A stretch of 64,000 nucleotides of DNA from Marinobacter azerbaijanicus (lineage in GTDB: Bacteria > Pseudomonadota > Gammaproteobacteria > Pseudomonadales > Oleiphilaceae), in contig NZ_JASSVS010000013.1 of NCBI RefSeq assembly GCF_030250645.1, forward strand, positions 36,881 through 100,880. Direction: 5' to 3'. The notes beneath the pieces are model-generated. The model saw only the letters and a list, made by a program, of their open reading frames with translations, did no database searches and was not told where the DNA came from. Positions 58,926 to 64,000 of this stretch are shown here, piece after piece (the stretch's first letter is position 1; every line of letters starts with the position of its first letter). Position numbers and translations under genes: made by a program.

Positions 58926-61052
58926 ATGAGTATTGAAAGAAACATGCACGAACAAAAAAGTTTGGGGTCGAGGCTAGCGATGTTCAGAAAACTCAATGTA
59001 TACGTCGGCGTGATTGCTTTTGGGTTGTTGTCCGGCCTGGCCAATGCGGTCACGCTGGAAGACGTGTCGTTTTCGTCGCTATCCGGAGACCGGGTTGAAG
59101 TGACGCTCAAGTTTGACGGCCAACCGCCGGAACCAAGCGGTTATACTATCGAGAGGCCGGCGAGGATAGCCGTAGACCTCAGGGATACCTCCAGCGGGCT
59201 TGATAGCCGCAATATCTCATTGGGCGGCGGAAATGCCCAGAGTATGACGGTTGTCGAAACCAAGGATCGTACCCGCCTGATCTTTAATCTTGCGGAACTG
59301 GTTCCCTACGAAACAGTGCGTGACCAGAACAGTCTCGTTGTGACGATCGGCGGTGAAAGCGGCACCACGACTTCGTCCACCACGACATCGACTGCGGTCA
59401 GTGGTTCGCAGTCGCGAGCTTCGTCCTCGGGCAACGGGCTTGCAGGTGTGGATTTCCGGAGGGGCAAGGATGGTGAAGGCCGTGTGATTGTGGATCTGGG
59501 GAGTGCCAGCACACCCGTTGATCTCTCCGAGCTGGGCGGTCGGATTCGTTTAACGATGGATGGTGTCAACGTTCCCGATAATCTGCGCCGCAGACTTGAT
59601 GTAACTGATTTTGCAACGCCGGTTACCCGAATTGATACTTTCACAGAAGGTGGAAGTGCTGTTGTGGAAATCCATCCACAAGGCAATTACGACTACATCG
59701 CCTATCAGTCCGGCTCCCAATTCACCGTCAGTGTGGAAAAACTGACGGAGGAAGAGGCAGAGTCCCGTCGTGAAGAGAAATTCCCGTACACTGGTGACAA
59801 GCTCTCGCTCAACTTCCAGGACATTGAGGTTCGTTCGGTACTGCAGTTGATTGCCGACTTTACCGGCCTCAACCTGGTGGCGAGTGATACCGTTAGCGGC
59901 AGCATCACCCTGCGCCTGCAGAATGTCCCCTGGGACCAGGCGCTGGACCTGATCCTGAAAACCAAAGGATTGGACAAGCGTCAGATCGGTAATGTGCTTC
60001 TGGTGGCTCCCGCAGACGAGATTGCCGCTCGGGAGAAGCTGGAGCTGGAAACCAGTAAACAGATCGCTGAACTTGCGCCGGTTCGCCTGGATATCATTCA
60101 GGTCAACTACGCCAAGGCAGCTGATGTTGTTTCACTCATCAAAGCAGATGAGGAGCTGATTTCCTCCCGTGGGTTTGTGTCCTCGGATGCTCGCACCAAT
60201 ACGATCAGCGTTCGTGAGACTGCGGAAAAACTGGATGAGATCCGTCGCCTGGTGTCTACCTGGGACGTGCCAGTACGTCAGGTGTCTATTGAGGCCCGCA
60301 TTGTCAGGGCGCAGACAAACGTAGCTGAGAACCTGGGTGTGCGCTGGGGCGGTGCCGCCTATGATGTCAATGGAGATGGTAGTGTAATCTCCGTGGGCGG
60401 CTCCCAGGGCGCGGTTGGCGAGGCTCGCGATGCCGCCAATGGTGGCAGCAATACAATTACCTTCCCGGGTGCTCTGGCTGTAGACCTTGGCGTCAGCGGT
60501 CAGGGGGCGTCCTCCTTTGCCATCGGTTGGGGAAGCGACGATTTCCTGGTTGATCTGGAGTTGTCGGCACTTGAGAGTGATGGCCAGGCTGAAGTAGTTT
60601 CCCAGCCACGCGTGGTAACCGCTGACCGACAGACTGCCAAGATCAAGTCCGGTGAAGAAATTCCTTATCAGGAAGCCTCTTCCAGTGGTGCGACTTCGGT
60701 ATCCTTCAAGGAAGCTGCGCTGTCTCTTGAGGTGACCCCACAGATTACTCCGGACGACAAGATCATCATGGATCTGGTGGTCAACCAGGACTCCCGAGGT
60801 GAGGTAACAGCCGGTATTCCGTCAATCAATACAAATGAAGTAACCACACAGGTTCTTGTTGGCAATGGTGAGACGGTGGTTCTGGGCGGCATCTTCCAGT
60901 CAGAAGTGGCCACCACCACCACAAAAACGCCGTTCCTGGGCGATATTCCCTACCTGGGGCGTCTGTTCAAGCGAACCGAGCATATCGACGAGCGCAGCGA
61001 GCTGCTGATCTTCATTACACCGAAGATCATCAAGAGCGACCTGATACAGTAA
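58926..61052 (+). CDS. pilQ: Type IV pilus secretin PilQ
   Basis: The 708-residue outer membrane channel has a signal peptide (LNVYVGVIAFGLLSGLANA), two AMIN domains that bind peptidoglycan (about residues 40-260), a secretin/TonB N-domain (LSLNFQDIEVRSVLQLIADF), N1 domain and the secretin core with VEARIV-type SIEARIVRAQTNVAENLGVR, SQPRVVTADRQTAKIKSGEE and VLGGIFQSEVATTTTKTPFL. ATG 58926 or 58980 may be the start, since the first 18 residues are charged and precede the signal core. A strong terminator follows. Confidence 0.96.
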   Translation: MSIERNMHEQKSLGSRLAMFRKLNVYVGVIAFGLLSGLANAVTLEDVSFSSLSGDRVEVTLKFDGQPPEPSGYTIERPARIAVDLRDTSSGLDSRNISLGGGNAQSMTVVETKDRTRLIFNLAELVPYETVRDQNSLVVTIGGESGTTTSSTTTSTAVSGSQSRASSSGNGLAGVDFRRGKDGEGRVIVDLGSASTPVDLSELGGRIRLTMDGVNVPDNLRRRLDVTDFATPVTRIDTFTEGGSAVVEIHPQGNYDYIAYQSGSQFTVSVEKLTEEEAESRREEKFPYTGDKLSLNFQDIEVRSVLQLIADFTGLNLVASDTVSGSITLRLQNVPWDQALDLILKTKGLDKRQIGNVLLVAPADEIAAREKLELETSKQIAELAPVRLDIIQVNYAKAADVVSLIKADEELISSRGFVSSDARTNTISVRETAEKLDEIRRLVSTWDVPVRQVSIEARIVRAQTNVAENLGVRWGGAAYDVNGDGSVISVGGSQGAVGEARDAANGGSNTITFPGALAVDLGVSGQGASSFAIGWGSDDFLVDLELSALESDGQAEVVSQPRVVTADRQTAKIKSGEEIPYQEASSSGATSVSFKEAALSLEVTPQITPDDKIIMDLVVNQDSRGEVTAGIPSINTNEVTTQVLVGNGETVVLGGIFQSEVATTTTKTPFLGDIPYLGRLFKRTEHIDERSELLIFITPKIIKSDLIQ

Positions 61053-61068
61053 TCCTGTCGCCCATCAG

Positions 61069-61103
61069 AAAAAAACCGCCGTCTGACCACGGCGGTTTTT
61101 TTT
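61069..61103 (+). terminator. Intrinsic terminator of pilMNOPQ
   Basis: A run, CCGCCGT/ACGGCGG stem and eight T, 17 bases after the pilQ stop. Confidence 0.92.
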
Positions 61104-61182
61104 GCCCGTTCATTTTCGGAAACTTATGGAAAACGTTACCCTGTGCTATTCTCACCCGCCGGAATACAGATGAGCGGAAGTT

Positions 61183-61749
61183 ATGTCGTTGCCAAAACGA
61201 ATTGTCCTGGTTGGTCCCATGGGGGCAGGCAAAAGCACGATTGGTCGAATGCTGGCCAGGGAGCTGGGCTTTCGCTTTCTTGATTCCGACAGGATTATTG
61301 AAGAAAGGTGCGGAGCCAATATTCCATGGATCTTCGATGTTGAAGGCGAAGACGGCTTTCGACAGCGTGAGACCGCGATGCTGGCAGAGTTATCGGAGTA
61401 TCCGCAGACGGTATTGGCAACCGGAGGCGGTGCGGTTATGAAAGAGGAAAACCACGCGCATCTGAAACGCGATGCAATCGTGGTATACCTGAAAACCTCT
61501 ATTGAACAACAGGTAGAAAGAACCCGGCGAGACCGGAATCGTCCCCTGTTACAGAATGATGATCCTGAAGCCGTGCTCAGAAACCTGTTCGCAATCCGGG
61601 ACCCTATTTATTCCCGTCTGGCTGACATAGTCATGTTTACCGACCGCAAGAGCCCCAGGCTGGTTGTGCGGCAACTGGTCAACCGAATCAACCCCAGGAC
61701 ACCACGGCAAAAAAGACAAATTCGTAAAGAAGGCAGAAATCATGCGTGA
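61183..61749 (+). CDS. aroK: Shikimate kinase
   Basis: This 188-residue P-loop kinase phosphorylates shikimate in aromatic amino acid synthesis. It has Walker A in LVGPMGAGKSTIGRMLA, FLDSDRIIEERCGANIPWIF, ATGGGAVMKEEN and the lid RTRRDRNRPLL. The C-terminal 20 residues are basic. It overlaps aroB by 8 bases, so the two are coupled. Confidence 0.96.
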   Translation: MSLPKRIVLVGPMGAGKSTIGRMLARELGFRFLDSDRIIEERCGANIPWIFDVEGEDGFRQRETAMLAELSEYPQTVLATGGGAVMKEENHAHLKRDAIVVYLKTSIEQQVERTRRDRNRPLLQNDDPEAVLRNLFAIRDPIYSRLADIVMFTDRKSPRLVVRQLVNRINPRTPRQKRQIRKEGRNHA

Positions 61750-62851
61750 TTCACTGCGGGAGCTCAAAGTTGAGCTCGGTGATCGTAGCTACCCCATCGT
61801 TATAGGACAGGGACTGCTGGGGAGCTATGATTTGAGCCCGTATGTCAGAGGCTCTAAGGTCATGATCGTGACCAATGAAACCGTCGCGCCACTATACCTG
61901 GAATCGGCGCGAGCCTGCTTCCCGGGCAAGCAGGTGGATGCGGTGGTGCTTCCTGATGGCGAGAAGTACAAGGATTGGCAGACGCTGAATCTGATCTTTG
62001 ACCGCCTGCTGGAGAACCGTCACTCCCGAAAAACAACGCTGGTTGCGCTAGGCGGTGGCGTGGTTGGTGATATGACCGGTTTTGCCGCAGCTTCCTATCA
62101 ACGGGGTGTGCCCTTCATCCAGATCCCTACAACTCTGCTTTCCCAGGTAGACTCATCAGTAGGGGGCAAGACTGGCATCAACCATCCCCTTGGCAAGAAT
62201 ATGATCGGCGCCTTTCACCAACCGGAAGTGGTGCTGGTTGACACTGATAGCCTCCGGACTCTCCCGCCCAGGGAGATTTCTGCAGGCCTGGCCGAAGTGA
62301 TCAAGTATGGGCTGATCCGGGATAAGGATTTTCTCGCCTGGCTTGAGCGTGAAATGACATTGCTTATAGATCTGGACACGCCCGCACTGGTGGAAGCGAT
62401 CTATCGTTCATGTGCATGCAAGGCGGAAGTTGTCGCGCAGGATGAAAGAGAAGGTGGGTTGAGAGCGATTCTGAATCTGGGGCATACCTTTGGCCATGCG
62501 ATTGAGACGTTTGCGGGCTACGGCAACTGGCTGCACGGTGAGGCTGTCGGCACAGGCATGATGATGGCGGCCGATCTTTCGTTGCGTCAGGGTATGATTA
62601 CAGAAGAGGATCGGGCCAGAGCTGTTGGCATTATTAAGCGAGCCCATCTTCCGGAACTGGCCCCGGCGGGTATGAACCCCGACGATTTTCTGCGACTGAT
62701 GGCCGTCGACAAGAAGAATGTGGATGGCTCTCTGCGCCTGGTGCTTTTGCGTTCCCTTGGTGATGCAATCGTGACGGAAGCAGTGGACATGCAGAAGCTG
62801 GACGCTACGCTCCGGAATTTTTGCAGTGACACGACCGGCGTAGAGGTCTGA
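61742..62851 (+). CDS. aroB: 3-dehydroquinate synthase
   Basis: From ATG 61742 the protein has 369 residues, the usual AroB length. It converts DAHP to dehydroquinate with NAD and zinc. Motifs: VVLPDGEKYKDWQTLNLIFD, LVALGGGVVGDMTGFAAASY, PTTLLSQVDSSVGGKTGINH, LAEVIKYGLIRD, LNLGHTFGHAIETFAGYGNW and HGEAVGTGM, including the zinc-binding Glu and His residues. The longer frame from 61664 is only an open read inside aroK. Confidence 0.96.
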   Translation: MRDSLRELKVELGDRSYPIVIGQGLLGSYDLSPYVRGSKVMIVTNETVAPLYLESARACFPGKQVDAVVLPDGEKYKDWQTLNLIFDRLLENRHSRKTTLVALGGGVVGDMTGFAAASYQRGVPFIQIPTTLLSQVDSSVGGKTGINHPLGKNMIGAFHQPEVVLVDTDSLRTLPPREISAGLAEVIKYGLIRDKDFLAWLEREMTLLIDLDTPALVEAIYRSCACKAEVVAQDEREGGLRAILNLGHTFGHAIETFAGYGNWLHGEAVGTGMMMAADLSLRQGMITEEDRARAVGIIKRAHLPELAPAGMNPDDFLRLMAVDKKNVDGSLRLVLLRSLGDAIVTEAVDMQKLDATLRNFCSDTTGVEV

Positions 62852-62880
62852 ACTGGTATCGAGCAGGGACACTACAGGGA

Positions 62881-64000
<1,120 letters not shown>

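Overview
The window looks like a chromosome segment of a Marinobacter-like marine gammaproteobacterium; the genus is inferred from protein style and gene order, not from a search. The order glnE-ilvE-LPS genes-waaA-tolC-thiC-nudF-DUF1249-cpdA, and later hslUV-SPOR-argS-priA-rpmE-malic enzyme-PBP1A-pilMNOPQ-aroK-aroB-AAA/SPOR, follows the order remembered from Pseudomonas aeruginosa, with insertions.

Positions 1-2321 hold the 3' end of glnE, ilvE and a DUF6165 gene. Positions 2426-17426 are a lipopolysaccharide core/lipid A locus: a GT9 heptosyltransferase-type enzyme, a Kdo kinase, three GT4 glycosyltransferases, a CDP-glycerol transferase-like protein, an ExoV-like pyruvyl transferase, a fused O-antigen ligase/GT2 protein, two LpxL-type acyltransferases, YrbL-like and ELM1-like proteins, an SGNH-fold protein with a changed nucleophile, and waaA. 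tolC and thiC follow; thiC has a clear TPP riboswitch.

Positions 23824-31598 are an orphan type VI secretion module placed directly after cpdA: vgrG, a DUF4123 adaptor, a 908-residue LysM-headed candidate effector, and a lipoprotein with a formylglycine-generating-enzyme (SUMF1) fold that may be its immunity protein. The lipoprotein gene is present twice in inverted orientation. One copy is frameshifted at a run of eight C. The intact copy is followed in frame by the orphan 3' end of a second effector gene. This looks like an effector/immunity turnover scar.

Positions 32017-46210 are mostly housekeeping: TM2 and DUF3592 membrane proteins, metE/metR with a MetR site, gcvH, rlmI, a HAD phosphatase, rppH, ptsP, a patatin-like protein whose nucleophilic Ser is Asn, and hslUV with a likely sigma-32 promoter. 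Positions 46272-64000 hold argS, a lipoprotein, priA, rpmE, malic enzyme, PBP1A, the pilMNOPQ type IV pilus operon, aroK, aroB and a truncated AAA/SPOR protein ending in a hexanucleotide repeat.

The most unusual non-coding signal is a family of four elements (21104-21207, 21363-21462, 36911-37013, 38357-38470). Each has perfectly complementary 21-25 bp arms that differ from copy to copy, around a conserved 52-54 nt core. The core carries two GGA-loop boxes (CATGGATG and CATGGACGT types) that resemble CsrA/RsmA binding sites. A second, REP-like palindrome family (GTAGGTCGGATTAG type) has four copies nearby.
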